A stretch of DNA of 64,000 bases from contig NC_053492.1 in assembly GCF_905171775.1 (NCBI RefSeq), positions 186,278,778 to 186,342,777 of the forward strand, in the 5' to 3' direction. The notes below the pieces were generated by a model that was not told the DNA's origin, ran no database searches, and saw only the letters and a list, made by a program, of their open reading frames with translations. Position numbers and translations under genes: made by a program. This DNA comes from Rana temporaria. Its lineage: Eukaryota > Chordata > Amphibia > Anura > Ranidae. Of the stretch, positions 20,899-31,625 are shown piece after piece. How positions within the stretch are numbered: position 1 is the stretch's first letter; each line of letters begins with the position of its first letter.

Positions 20899-20971
20899 TA
20901 AGACTGGTAAGCCATTAAAGCTCATGTGCGTGTAAAGGCAGACGTCCCAATACTTTTGGCAATATAGTGTA

Positions 20972-21387
20972 TTAAATAAGTCTGAAAGGCCTTTATGTTT
21001 ATGCAAATTGATTTTATCACTTGTGTATTCTTAAGGAAAAGGAAACATTTTAATTGCTCTTAAATCAATAAGTACCAGATGTTGCCCATGAAGAAGGCAG
21101 ACACGAGGCTCCAGGATGTATGCAAACAGGGAGGTGATGGCTGGGGACAGCACATGGATAGCAGGGCACAGAGGATACTGGGAAGTTACAAGCACCATAT
21201 TTGTGGGACCAACCTCTAAATTATATGAAGAAGCTTCTTATTTACACCACAGGGGCCAACGAATTCCTATATTATAGCCGAGTGTTTAAACAAGTCATAA
21301 AATGTATTATGAGCAAGTAGGAAAGGAAAAAAAACTGTAAATGTGGTTTGATCTTGTTTACTTCCTGACCTCCTCCTTGTCTTGCAG
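20972..21387. other. No gene recognised; splice-acceptor-like end
   Basis: Ends with a pyrimidine-rich tract followed by CAG at 21385-21387. A 14-base inverted match (CCAGGATGTATGCA, about 21111-21124) pairs with 21418-21432, so a degraded fold-back is also possible. Confidence 0.35.
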
Positions 21388-21531
21388 CCCTTGAGCGTTG
21401 AGAGCAGGATTCCCCTCTGTGCATACATCCTGGAGGAATTGTATGCTTCATCTGCTGCTATACACGTGTACTCTCAAGGGCGTCTGGCCCTTCTGCAGCT
21501 AGAGGAGGGAGATTATGTAATAAGTACTTAG
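21388..21531 (+). CDS. Candidate terminal coding exon of an unknown host gene
   Basis: Seen: a pyrimidine tract (CTTCCTGACCTCCTCCTTGT) and TTGCAG at 21382-21387 form a strong 3' splice site. The next 47 codons are open (phase 0) to a TAG at 21529-21531. An AATAAA lies at 21651-21656, a plausible poly-A signal. The predicted peptide begins PLSVESRIPLCAYILEELYA and ends EEGDYVIST. I do not recognise a family. Against it: no upstream partner exon is visible, and part of the exon has a short inverted match at about 21111. It may be chance or repeat-derived. Confidence 0.3.
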   Translation, partial: PLSVESRIPLCAYILEELYASSAAIHVYSQGRLALLQLEEGDYVIST

Positions 21532-21674
21532 TCACTTCCATGGTTGGAGAACAGTTTTTTCCCCCAGTAGTAAATCATGGAAATCTGTAACAGCGATACC
21601 TTGATACCTACTGGCACAGGAAGAGCAGACCATACACCTGGTTGCATAGGAATAAAGGAAATGTAATACATTAT

Positions 21675-22584
21675 GGGGGTGATTTACTAAAACTGAAGAG
21701 TGCAAAATCTGGTGCAGCTCTGCAGAGAAAGCAATCAGCTTCCAGGTTTTATTGCCAAAGCTTAATTAAACAAACTTAGGGCTAGATTCATGTAGCCCAG
21801 CGTACTTTTGTGTGGGCGTAACGTATCTCCGATACGTTACGCCGCCGTAGGTTAGGGCGCAAGTTCCGTATTCAGAAAGAACTTGCGCCCTAAGTTACGG
21901 CGGCGTAATGTATGTGCTCCGGCGTAAGCCCGCCTAATTCAAATTTGGATGATGTGGGCGTGTTTTATTTAAATTTAGTGTGACCCCACGTATTTGACGT
22001 TTTTTTACGAACGGCGCATTCGCCGTTCGTAAAAGAATCCCAGTGCGCATGCTCGAAATTCCGCCAGAAATCGTCGATGCTTTAGACGTGAACGTAACTT
22101 ACGTACAGCCATATTCGCAAACGACGTAAACATTTCAAAATTTGACGCAGGAACGACGTCCATACTTAACATTGCATACGCCTCATAATAGCAGGAGCAA
22201 CCTTACGCCGAAAAAGCCTAACGTAAACGCTGTCAAAAAATAGCGCCGGGCGTACGTACATTTGTGAATCGGCGTATCTACCTAATTAGCATATTCCTTT
22301 GCGTAAATCGACGGAAGCGCCACCTAGCGGCCAGCGTAAATATGCAGCCTAAGATACAACGGTGTAAGACACTTACACCAGTCGGATCTTAGGGAAATCT
22401 ATGCGTAACTGATTCTATGAATCAGGCGCAGAGATACGACGCCGCAACTCAGAGATATGACGGCGTATCTGGAGATACGCCGTCGTATCTCCTACCTGAA
22501 TCTAGCCCTTAGGGTAGAAGCTGATTGGCTCCCATGTACAGCTGCACCAGATTCTCAGTGCTCCAGTTTTAGTAAATCTTCCTC
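21675..22584. mobile_element. Hairpin MITE, GATTTACTAAAACTG family, interrupted
   Basis: Left arm (GATTTACTAAAACTGAAGAG and GCAAAATCTGGTGCAGCTCT) pairs with the right arm at about 22510-22580. A second MITE at 21779-22508 splits it. Related copies are at 31450-31620, 42345-42540 and 55171-55673. Confidence 0.8.
21779..22508. mobile_element. Hairpin MITE, GGGCTAGATTCA family, nested
   Basis: Inverted ends GGGCTAGATTCA / TGAATCTAGCCC with exact TTA duplication (21776-21778, 22509-22511). Interior of CGTA-rich palindromic blocks as in the GGCCCAGATT family. Confidence 0.85.
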
Positions 22585-22619
22585 AGACTTTGAGTATTGC
22601 AAGCTATCTATGAGATGAC

Positions 22620-22790
22620 AGCTAGGCTGCTAGGGTCTATACTTTCGGGATGAATCACCCAGTGGCGTATTTTATCCAATTGGACCCCATCAATAAACAC
22701 CCACTGATGTTCAAGAGCTAAAAAATGTTCTTTGGCTTTAGCAGTTGGATAAAACAGCAGAACCAAGGACTGACCTCCAGAGAAAAAACG
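22620..22790 (-). other. Unassigned open stretch on the minus strand
   Basis: About 55 codons are open on - (around SLVLLFYPTAKAKEHFL and WVFIDGVQLDK). No family is recognised and no start or splice context is convincing. It could be chance or an old transposon remnant. Confidence 0.15.
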
Positions 22791-23350
22791 ATTAATTCTT
22801 CCGCAAGACTCTGGTCCGGCCGCACCTAGAGTATGCTGTCCAGTTCTGGGCACCAGTCCTCAGGAAGGATGTACTTGAAATAGAGCAAAAAGTTCAAAGA
22901 AGGGCAACAAAGCTAATAAAGGGTCTGGAGGATATCAGTTATGAGGAAAGGTTATGAGCACTGAACTTGTTCTCTCTGGAGAAGAGACGTTTGAGAGGGG
23001 ATATGATTTCAATTTACAAATACCGTACTGGTGACCCCACAATGGGGATAAAACTTTTAGTGGAAGAAAGTTTAACAAGACACGTGGCCACTCATTAAAA
23101 TTAGCAAAAAAGAGGTTTAACCTTAAACTACGCAGAGGGTTCTTTACTGTAAGAGCGGCAAGGATGTGGAATTCCCTTCCACAGGTGGTGGTCTCAGCGG
23201 GGAGCATCGATAGTTTCAAGAAACTGTTGGATAAGCACCTGAATGACTACAACATACAGGGATATACAATGTAATACTGACATATAATCACACACATAGG
23301 TTGGACTTGATGGTCTTTTTTCAACCTCACCTACTATGTAACTATGTAAC
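22790..23350 (+). mobile_element. LINE 3' fragment (CR1/L2/Rex-type), second copy
   Basis: Coding remnants LEYAVQFWAPVL, a QRRATKLIKG block and LEKRRLRGDMISIYKY show the C-terminal end of a reverse transcriptase, with frameshifts after about 23085. The 3' end reads TTGGACTTGATGGTC, TTTTTTCAACCTCACCTACT and ATGTAACTATGTAAC, the short-repeat terminus of this group. Related to 6005-6890. Confidence 0.8.
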
Positions 23351-23833
23351 CTCATTACAGAGTATACAACACCACCTCCATCTAAAACTGAAATCGTTTT
23401 ATTAGTACTTACCCTTTAAACCTACCTTCTCACAAAACAAAATGCTTCTATTCGGTGAAGCTGTCAACGATATGTTACATTCCAATTACTGGGTTCCCAA
23501 TGTACTAAGCACCCTGACTTTATGTTTTGTATGTCTTTGTGTTTTTTTTTTTTCTTTTACCTGGATACTGCATATGTTAGACTTATTTTCTAACTGCATT
23601 ATGATGTAAAAAAATAAACAGTTTGGATAGAAATATGAGGCTGCCATTGATAAGGGATGCCATTTCTCCTATTGTAACTGCAATCATTTATCCTGAACAA
23701 TCATACAGATTTGGAACGGTAATCTACTAAAGCAGTATTATCAGTATCAGTATTATCAGAACATATCGGCTCCAGGTCTGTGCCTCAGAAAGCACTGAAG
23801 CTTTTAAATGAGCCTGACAGCCAGGTAAATAGC
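23351..23833. other. No gene or repeat recognised
   Basis: AT-rich DNA with a T-run near 23543-23555. No feature supported. Confidence 0.4.
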
Positions 23834-23836
23834 ATT

Positions 23837-24572
23837 GGCCCGGATTCAAAGAGATTTGCCCCTTTTTTACGGAGGCACAGGGCAGCATTTTTGCCCTGCG
23901 CCCCCGCAAATTATCTGCGCTGCGCGCGATTCACGGAGCAGTAGCTCCGTAAATTGCGTGTGCGCTCTTTAAAATTGCCCTGCGTAAGGGCGCCTAATAT
24001 AAATGATCCCATAGGGGGCGGGAATCATTTAAATTAGGCGCACTCCCGCGCCGAGCGTAGAGCTCATGCTCCGTCGGGAAACTTTCCCGACGTGCATTGC
24101 GGCAAATGACGTCGCAAGGACGTCATTTGCTTCCAAGTGAACGTGAATAGCGTCCAGCGCCATTCACGAATCACTTACGCAAACGACGTGAAATTCAAAT
24201 TTGGCGACGCGGGAACGACGGGTATCCTTTAGCATTGGCTGCCCCTACTATCAGAAGGGGCAGCCTTACGCTAAACACGCTGTACGGAAACGACGTAACT
24301 TGCGTACGCAGGGCTCGCGCAACATTGTGAATCGGTGTTAGTATGCAATTTGCATACTATACACTGAGCACAATGGGAGCGCCCCCTAGCGGCCATCGCA
24401 AGAATGCAGCCTAAAATATGCGTGGCATAAGAGCCTTATGCCACGCAGATTTTAGGCTGCAGTCGGCGTTACGATGTTCCTGAATCAGGAGCATTCGCAA
24501 CGCCGGCGCAAGTCAGCAATTGCGCTGCGTAACTATGATTACGCAGGCGCAATTGCTCTCTGAATCCAGGCC
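23837..24572. mobile_element. Hairpin MITE, GGCCCGGATTCA family
   Basis: Ends GGCCCGGATTCA and TGAATCCAGGCC, exact ATT duplication (23834-23836, 24573-24575). Body with CGTAA and GCGCC blocks; an internal palindrome is centred near 24430 (GGCATAAGAGCCTTATGCC). Confidence 0.83.
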
Positions 24573-24689
24573 ATTGTCTGAAATTAGAGCAGATTGCTCC
24601 TGATTAACAATGGCATCCAGAGAGTGGTACATCCTAAAATTTACCATAAGAGGTTTTAATAATGTACGAGGGGAAGAGATGTCCGGGGG

Positions 24690-24797
24690 TTGGGTGCTGA
24701 CAACCCACGCTACTCAAATCATTTTACTGTTAGGTGTCCCCACAACTTGGGAAATTTTATCAAGGGGTCACGGCACTAGAAGGTTGAGAACCACTGA
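24690..24797. mobile_element. hAT-like transposon end fragment
   Basis: The sequence ending AAGGTTGAGAACCACTG (about 24781-24797) is the complement of the CAGTGGTTCTCAACC terminus widespread in vertebrate hAT (Charlie-like) elements. The other end was not found. Confidence 0.5.
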
Positions 24798-24799
24798 CT

Positions 24800-25813
24800 T
24801 ATGGAACAATTTTTTAGAGCTTCCTGGGAAAAAAATGGAGGATTCACTGCTCTAAATCATCAAATTGTGTGTAAATTCTAGCTTGAACTATTGGGTGCTG
24901 TAAACAACAGTTTTTTTTGTCTGCATAACAGATAAGGTTAGCCTGGAAAACAGGAAAAATAATCCTGCACTCCACCTGCTGGCTAAAAATGAAAATGCTA
25001 AATATTCAAATACATTTTTTCTTATATTTGCACAAAAAATAAACAAAATATACACAAAACGGCCATATATTTCTCCAAGGTTTATAAACAATATACCTGC
25101 TCTGTTTTTCTAGAAAACACTTAGGCATGTATAAGATTACGTCTTCTGTTAATCTTGATTTTACAGACTGTTGTGTACACCTGGCATCACAGAGTTGAAA
25201 CTGTTATCTGCGGACAAGCTGACACAGGACTAGTGATGTTGGTTGGAATTTATTTCATACGCGTGGTTGGTTTAGAGTTCACCAAGCTACAGATCGCAAG
25301 TCGTGGTTATTACATCTGAGATAGATGTCCCCTAATAATGGATGAAAGATGAAAGAAGAAGTAGTTGCCAGTGTGTTTTCACAACACCTGCATCCTGCCT
25401 GCTTCAGACCTGCTGCTGCAAGCTCCCAGCACCCAAACCACATTGTGAGTTGCACACCTTCTATTGTGGTCAATGACAGCAAGAGGAACACCTGCATATA
25501 GGTAGACAGAGGCACACAGGCTAATAACTGGCATAAATACAAAACAAAGCGTATCCTGGCAAAGACCCATTATGTGCTACTGAAAGAGAACCCCATCTAG
25601 TCAGTGAGAAAGGTTTAACTTTGCACTGTTGAAGGCCCTTCCAATGGCCTTCCAGCTGAAGGAAAACAGTAAGGTTTTCCTTCAAAGGGTCGTTATTCTA
25701 ATTTCCAATCACTGAGCTAGGGAGAGATACACACAAGCTTGCAGGTGTACATATTTTTTTTCAAGCAAAGCAAGTCAACAATGAACTTCATTCCGCTAAA
25801 ACAGCAGCGATAG
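24800..25813. other. No gene recognised
   Basis: About 1 kb of AT-rich DNA with no supported coding, RNA or repeat feature. Confidence 0.4.
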
Positions 25814-25816
25814 TAA

Positions 25817-26209
25817 GGCCCCTTGCACACTGGGGCGTTTTTCATGCGGTACAGCGCTAAAAATAGCGCTGCTATACCTCATGAAAAATCATGCCCTGCA
25901 GTGTTCAATGTGAAAGCCCGAAGGCTTTCACATTGAAGCGGTGCGCTAGCAGGAGCGCACCAAAAGTCCTGCTGCATCTTTACCGCGGTATAGGAGCGGT
26001 GTGTTCACCGCTCCTATACCGCACCTTCCCATTGAAATCAATGGGAAAGCGCGGTAATACAGCGGTATTAACCCTTTTTCGGCCGCTAGCGGGGGTTAAA
26101 ACCTCACCGCTAGCGCCCGAATATCGCGGTAAATACGACGGTATAGCCGCGCTACAAATAGCGCGGCTATACCGTCACCGCGGCTCCACGCTGCAATGTG
26201 AAAGCAGCC
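25817..26209. mobile_element. Hairpin MITE, GGCCCCTTGCACACTGGGG family
   Basis: Exact TAA duplication (25814-25816, 26210-26212). Several nested palindromes: GAAAGCCCGAAGGCTTTC, a GTATAGGAGCGGTGTGTTCA-centred hairpin, and TAGCGCGGCTATACCG pairing with a complementary copy near 26140. A related element sits at 55186-55517. The 131-codon open frame across it is an artefact. Confidence 0.8.
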
Positions 26210-26507
26210 TAAAGGTGGCAATATATGGATGGAAATTTTGGCCGGTTCAGAAAAGACTGGTCAAATGTCGATCCATTTATGGCTAGTCCTGTTTGAAAGC
26301 AGTCAGTCTACAGTCTGACAGGCTTGCTGGAAAACCTTAGTATTCTGACAGTGGTGGAGTCCAGCTGACTCCTCCGCTATCAGAATATAATGACACAGCA
26401 GGGAGGATTTCCCCATCCACCTTGTTTGTGTCGGAATTAGGTCAGTTTTTTTAGCTTCAAGTAAAAAATAAATAAAAAATGAGCTATGGATAGTCAGCTT
26501 TAGATGA
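26210..26507. mobile_element. Degraded MITE, CTAAAGGTGGCAATA family
   Basis: The start (TAAAGGTGGCAATATATGGATG) and end (GCTATGGATAGTCAGCTTTAG) are rough inverted repeats. It adjoins the previous MITE, possibly sharing TAA. Similar starts occur at 34683 and 37295. Confidence 0.5.
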
Positions 26508-26638
26508 GCAAGACCGAATGTAGACAATAATCGTCTGTTACAATGAATTTTAAGTTCACAGGCTAACATAGGAAAACATAGTTTAAGGTTGCTCAGCGCC
26601 TCAAAACTCCTTCATCCTTCTCATTAAAGTTGTTTTCC

Positions 26639-26702
26639 TTAACCACTTGCCTACAGGGCACTTTCACCCCCTTCTTGCCCAGGCCAATTTTCAGCTTTCA
26701 GA
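26639..26702. mobile_element. TTAA-family element end fragment
   Basis: TTAACCACTTGCCTACAGGG and CCCAGGCCAATTTTCAGCTT match the left end of the element at 38155. Only about 60 bases remain. 26703-26950 shows nothing further. Confidence 0.6.
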
Positions 26703-26957
26703 CCCCTTCAACCACCGGCCATGGTTGTGGGGAAGGGGCCCCTGTCCTCAAGCCACCCTGCCTCAAAGCATGGTGGTATGGTTTGGGAGGGAAGGGGTGC
26801 TCGCTCACCCCACTTCCTTGACTCGCCTGCCGGGCTGCATGTTTGGATAAGGGTTTGGTATGGATTTTGTTTTTCTTTGTGGCTGCAATTCTTTTCTTTA
26901 TATTCAGCTGACAGCTGACGACACATTGGTTGCTAAGGATGTGATGGTCATCCTTAA

Positions 26958-27405
26958 AGTGGAGGTTTCATCAAAAAAACAATTTTGCTTTAAACTGTAG
27001 CTTACGAATAAAAAAGAAAAAAAAAAGTTTTTTTTTTTTTTACTCATCTGGAAATGCCTGTTGCTATGCGGTCCCACGAAATCTGCCTTTGAAACCACCT
27101 AGGATTCTGACATCATCTCCCCCTAATGCTCCTGGGAAATGTGTGTCATCATTTCCCAGGATGCAGTGCACTGTCCAATTATCACTCCCCATCCAAGACT
27201 TCCAGGAAGTAAGTGCCCATAGGCTTCACAATGCCCACAAGCAAAATGACAACGGTGTAGATATAGTTTTATAAACTATCTTTTTTGAATATCTATGCGG
27301 ATCGGCGGCGGATTATAAAATAGTAAGTGACCAGATTTATATTATAAAAACGCAGGATGAAAGGACATACATTTAAAAAATGCTAATTGTGGTTGGAACT
27401 CCGCT
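26958..27405. mobile_element. TTAA-flanked MITE, AGTGGAGGTTTC family, copy A
   Basis: Begins AGTGGAGGTTTCATC and ends GGAACTCCGCT, with TTAA at 26954-26957 and 27406-27409. TTAA duplications are the hallmark of piggyBac-type transposition. It shares its right TTAA with the next element. Confidence 0.7.
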
Positions 27406-27409
27406 TTAA

Positions 27410-27853
27410 AGTGGAGGTCCACCCTAAAAAAAAAAACAATTCACCAAAATGTTAAAAAAAAAAAAAAAAATGAAAAAAAAAGTTTTTTTACTTACCAGAA
27501 ATTTCGGTTGCTATGCGGATATTCCTAATCTGCCTCTTCCTAGTCTTCATCCTCGTCCTCCTTGCGTTGTCTTCTGGTCAATGGGGCGCGCTGCCTTCTG
27601 GGAACTGTGTGTATCCCAGAGAGCAGCCACCCATTCACAAAGTGCCGCATAACTCGCACATGCGCAGTAGGAAACAGGTAGTGAAGCAGCAAGGCTTCTC
27701 TGCCTGTTTCCCTCAGTAAGGATCGAGGGATCGGCCTCGGTGGGGCCGACATCGCGGGCGCCTAGAACAGGTAAGTGTCCTTATTAAAAGTCAGCAGCTA
27801 CAGTATTTGTAGCTGCTGACTTTTTTTTTTTAAATAGCGGGTCGAACCCCGCT
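27410..27853. mobile_element. TTAA-flanked MITE, AGTGGAGGTCCAC family, copy B
   Basis: Starts AGTGGAGGTCCACCC and ends GGGTCGAACCCCGCT, with TTAA at 27406-27409 and 27854-27857. Same family as copy A and as 28643-29109 (shared GTCAGCAGCTACAGTATTTG near the right end). Confidence 0.72.
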
Positions 27854-27857
27854 TTAA

Positions 27858-28638
27858 CAACCATGTTGTTTTACTTTAAAAAAATATATTTTTTTGGGGG
27901 GAGGGTGCAAATAGCGGGTCTTGCCTAGGGTGCAAAATAGTCTAGCACCAGCCAAGACTGTATCCCAAGTGCAGGGAGACAGCATTAATGTGAGTAGATA
28001 TCCTTTAGGATTTTATTGCTTTTAAAAAACGTTATATGTTGCGTAATGGTGTTTGCATACTCTCTTTGATCAAGTTATATAGGGGGAGCATTTGTAAAGC
28101 TGACGGCTGTTTTGGAGAGTCCAAGTGTCATTGGATGTTTCATTCAGCATGTTATATTTGACAACCTTATTTACTTAGGGGTCAATGTAGGTGAGTGTGC
28201 CTTTATAAGGTGGGTGACTGAATTTGAGGATTAGAGTAGATTCCATTAAGCACATGGTATAGCATGGATTCCATGAGTCTATTTGATATACTGTATGAAT
28301 TTGATCTGTTAGAAGGAATGGAAATTAGGTTCTCCTACAGTATTTTCCGTAGTCCGCATTTGGAATACGGTTGTACCGTGTATGCAAAGTCTAGGATATT
28401 TTGTTATCATCCCGTATATTGGGGATAACATCCATGCAGGTTTTATCCCCATTATGACTAGTCAAGTGGGATTATAAAAAGCCTGCCTATACTGTATGTG
28501 GTGCTGGGGTTGGGTAATATCACTGTTTTAGCCAGTGGCTCTTTTTTTCTATTAAATTTACCCTAAATAGGTTTCAATGTTTTTTTCATATTTATATGGT
28601 TTGGTATGTTTAATTCCTACCATCTTTTTTGTTCCCTC
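27858..28638. other. No gene recognised
   Basis: AT-rich DNA without any supported feature. Confidence 0.4.
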
Positions 28639-28642
28639 TTAA

Positions 28643-29109
28643 AGCAGAGCTCCACCCTAAAGTGGAACTCCCGCTGATCGGAACCCTCCCCCCCTCCGGT
28701 GTGACATTTGACACCTTTCAGGGGGGAGGGGGTGCAGATACCTGTCTAAAGACTGGTATTTGCACCCACTTCTGGCCACACAGTCTCGGGCAGACTGCGG
28801 GCATTACGTCACCCTCCCGTTGTGTGCTGGGAACACTCGGCTCCCAGTACACAGCGGGAGCCAATCAGCAGGCGCAGCGCAACTCGCGCATGCGCAGTAG
28901 GGAACCGGGCAGTGAAGCCGGAGCGCTTCACTTCCGGGTTCCCTCACCGACGATGACGGGGGGAGCAGCAGAGTGACGAGCGATCGCTCGTCCTCTGCTG
29001 CGGACGGCGCTGGACTCCAGGACAGGTAAGTGTTCTAATATTAAAAGTCAGCAGCTGCAGTATTTGTAGCTGCTGGCTTTTAATAAAAAAAATTCAGCGG
29101 ACTTCCGCT
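28643..29109. mobile_element. TTAA-flanked MITE, copy C
   Basis: TTAA at 28639-28642 and 29110-29113. Ends AGCAGAGCTCCACCC and CGGACTTCCGCT. Its right part shares GTCAGCAGCTGCAGTATTTG with copy B. The body is GC-rich, including GCGCATGCGCAGTAGGGAAC, also seen in copy B. Confidence 0.75.
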
Positions 29110-29113
29110 TTAA

Positions 29114-29635
29114 GCAGTATTTTTTTACGCTAATCTCTTTTTCCACTTCAGGGGTTAAAATGTCCTTTTTTTCTTCAGTATGTATCTGCTGACCATACAG
29201 ATAATTTATTGAACAGCACTATATATAGAAGTCTGCACTGTGAGGTTAGTTCTACTTTTGCTGCTAGTTATTCTGAACACATGGACAATTTTTTTTTCAG
29301 AAGATTATCAGCAGGGGTTTTTATGGGCTGTTGTCTGAACGCCCTAAAATCACGTTCAAGAGCAGTTCTTCTGACCAAAAAAAATGTTGAACGCTGAAAA
29401 ACGCACATTAACTCTCATAAACGTACTTTTATCAGCGTTTTTTACATTGCAGAGCTGAATGTAATGTGTAATTTAAAAAAGCACCCAAAAACACAGTCGC
29501 TGAAAAACACTCTAAAACGTGCATAAACGCATTTAAAAAACGCTGTTAAAAACATGTTTTTAAAGCAGGGTTTTCCTGCCAGCAATCCGACGTTCAGAAA
29601 GACTTTTTTGAATGTCCTGTGTGCATGGAGCCTAA
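29114..29635. other. Diffuse repeat-like region with AAAAACGC motifs
   Basis: Many AAAACGC and GCGTTTTT motifs on both strands suggest an eroded fold-back element, but I cannot fix its ends. Confidence 0.35.
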
Positions 29636-29639
29636 ACCC

Positions 29640-30103
29640 CATACACACTATTCGATTTTCTGCAGATTTTTGTCTTCAGATTTACCAAAACCATGTAGTA
29701 CAAGGGCCTGCCTGATTTCATACAAATTGAAACTCATAGGCTTCATTTCCATGGACGTTTTTACAGCCACTTTTTTTAGCCTTTTTTACAGCTTAAAAAC
29801 GCCTGTCCATGTTTTTTTTTTAACGTCTGGCGTTTTTACAGCTCTAAGGCTGGAGCTTCAGAACGCACTGGTCCTGGGTTTTTTTTGCAGCTTAAAAACG
29901 GCTCAGCCATCTACAGCTTAACAACGTCATGGTGGGCATGAGGCCATAGACTAACATGGAGAGCCGTTTTTAAGCTGCAAAAAAAGCTCAGAAAAGTGGC
30001 TGTAAAAACGTCCATGGAAATGAAGCCTTAAGGTTTGACCTCATATTATATGGTTTTGGTAAATCTGAAGACAAAAATCTGCAGAAAATCTTATAGTGTG
30101 TAT
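29640..30103. mobile_element. Fold-back element split by an inner MITE
   Basis: 29640-29695 (TTTTCTGCAGATTTTTGTCT and TTCAGATTTACCAAAACCAT) is the complement of 30048-30100. The inner element at 29739-30027 separates the arms. Confidence 0.75.
29739..30027. mobile_element. Hairpin MITE, GGCTTCATTTCCATGGACG family, nested
   Basis: Ends GGCTTCATTTCCATGGACGT and complement; flanks ATA and TTA. The hairpin interior contains GCAGCTTAAAAACG copies in both directions. Confidence 0.78.
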
Positions 30104-30463
30104 TTACTGAAACTATGTAATAAAATGTCAAACCTAAATAACTGATTCAATTAGCATCAAATCAGACAGACCCTTACATAGTTGACTGACTGTACAATCT
30201 TCTTTAGATTCACAATCAGACTGTATAGTGTATGGTCAACCTTAGAAAAGAGGAAGAACATATTCCATGTTTGCAGGAAAGCTGTATTTCTAGTTTATTT
30301 CTCAGCAATGCCTGACTTCTCAAACTACTGCCTTGTTCTAGCAATTCCTTGTATTTTCTGTAGAGGGAGACAGACTACACATATTTGAGTTTGCTTCTTT
30401 TTTTTTTTTTTTTTTTATAGTTACAATATTACTACTGCCCCAAACTTCAGCCAAGATACTTAA

Positions 30464-31353
30464 CCTCCCTGGCGGTATGATTCTGTCTTGAATTACGTAC
30501 CAAAAGCGGTACAATTATTTTACAAGGAAATTTGGCGTTTTATACTGTAGGTCTGTAATTTTTAGGAATAACTTACTTAAATCTGACCAAACAAGAATCT
30601 AATAGGCATCCCGGGTATGATTTTTTTTAAAAAAACAAACAAAATTATAAATTATAATGTAATAAATAATTATAAATACTTATAACAAATAATAATATAA
30701 TTATAATAAAAATTATTTAATAATGTAATCAACTCAAAATCACTGAAATTTGCTCAGTTGCAGAATTATCGCTGTCATTAGTTTTATTTTTTTATGACGT
30801 ATTTCCCCACAAATCACTATCGCACAATTCTGCAAGTGATTATAATTTATTATCGCTGTTTTCTAGCTGCTCTAAAACCATTTTTGACATAAAGGGACAC
30901 TTTTGGACAATCTACAGTTTTCAGGCAGAAAGAACCGTTTTTATTATATAAAAGAACATGTAGGGCACTGGGCAGACCACTAGGGACAAGGGGTGTGTGT
31001 ATTTTTTTCATACAGTACTGTAATCTATAAGATTACAGTATACTGTGTGTATTTTGTTTATTTACTTTTTTGAATTTGGCGCCGTTCTCCGCCCCCGTGC
31101 GTCGTAACGTTGCAGGGAACGGAGATCGGCGGCACACGGGGACACTGTGAATCGAGCGAGGACCCGCTCGCTCACACAGCGGGGATGCATCGCAGGATCC
31201 AGGGACAAGGTGAGTAACTTGTCTGTGGATGCTGCGAGCAGGTAAGCCGCGCCGCTGCACACTCTGCACAGCTACCCCGAGCGTGACTCGGGGATACCGA
31301 TCGCAGCATGAAAAAAACACCCTGAGTCACGCTCTGGGATACCGCCAGGCAGG
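30464..31353. mobile_element. piggyBac-type MITE, CCTCCCTGGCGGTATGATT family
   Basis: Flanked by TTAA (30460-30463, 31354-31357), with inverted ends CCTCCCTGGCGGTAT and ATACCGCCAGGCAGG. Its left ~280 bases match, in inverted orientation, the 3' UTR and terminus following the piggyBac transposase fragment at 46409-46654. A reverse-oriented sister copy is at 58445-59305. The link to piggyBac is therefore supported inside the window. Confidence 0.88.
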
Positions 31354-31449
31354 TTAACCAAGTTTTTTTTAGTTTTTTTTTCCCACTTTACTACTAAATA
31401 ACTAACTACTGTACTACTAATACCAGAGAAGAGGAAGTACCACAAAACA

Positions 31450-31622
31450 CAGTGGGGTTGATTTACTAAAAGTGCAAGATTTGGTACAGCTGTGCATTGT
31501 AGCCAATCAGCTTCTAATTTCAGCTTGTTCAATTAAGCTTTGACAAAAAAAAATGGAAGCATATTGGTTTCTATGCAGAGCTGTACCAGATTTTGCACTC
31601 TCCGGTAGTAGTACTGTAAATG
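31450..31622. mobile_element. Hairpin MITE, GATTTACTAAAA family
   Basis: Arms GTTGATTTACTAAAAGTGCA and TTTTGCACTCTCC...GTAAATGAACC are rough complements; internal CAGCTTGTTCAATTAAGCTT marks the family (also 42345, 55171). Confidence 0.75.
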
Positions 31623-31625
31623 AAC

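Larger units (their letters stand above)
18914..20969. mobile_element. Inverted Tc1-like composite element
   Basis: Termini CACTATATTACCAAAAGTAT and its complement at 18914 and 20950-20969, bordered by TA on both sides (Tc1/mariner TSD). The two halves are inverted copies of the 3' part of a Tc1-like transposon meeting near 19935. The left half carries transposase remnants on -, the right half on +. Each half also carries a different MITE at the same TTA (18985-19547 and 20233-20898). Confidence 0.85.

Noticed and set aside
25891..26286. 131-codon frame
   Set aside because: Lies within a palindromic MITE; both strands read open because of the hairpin.
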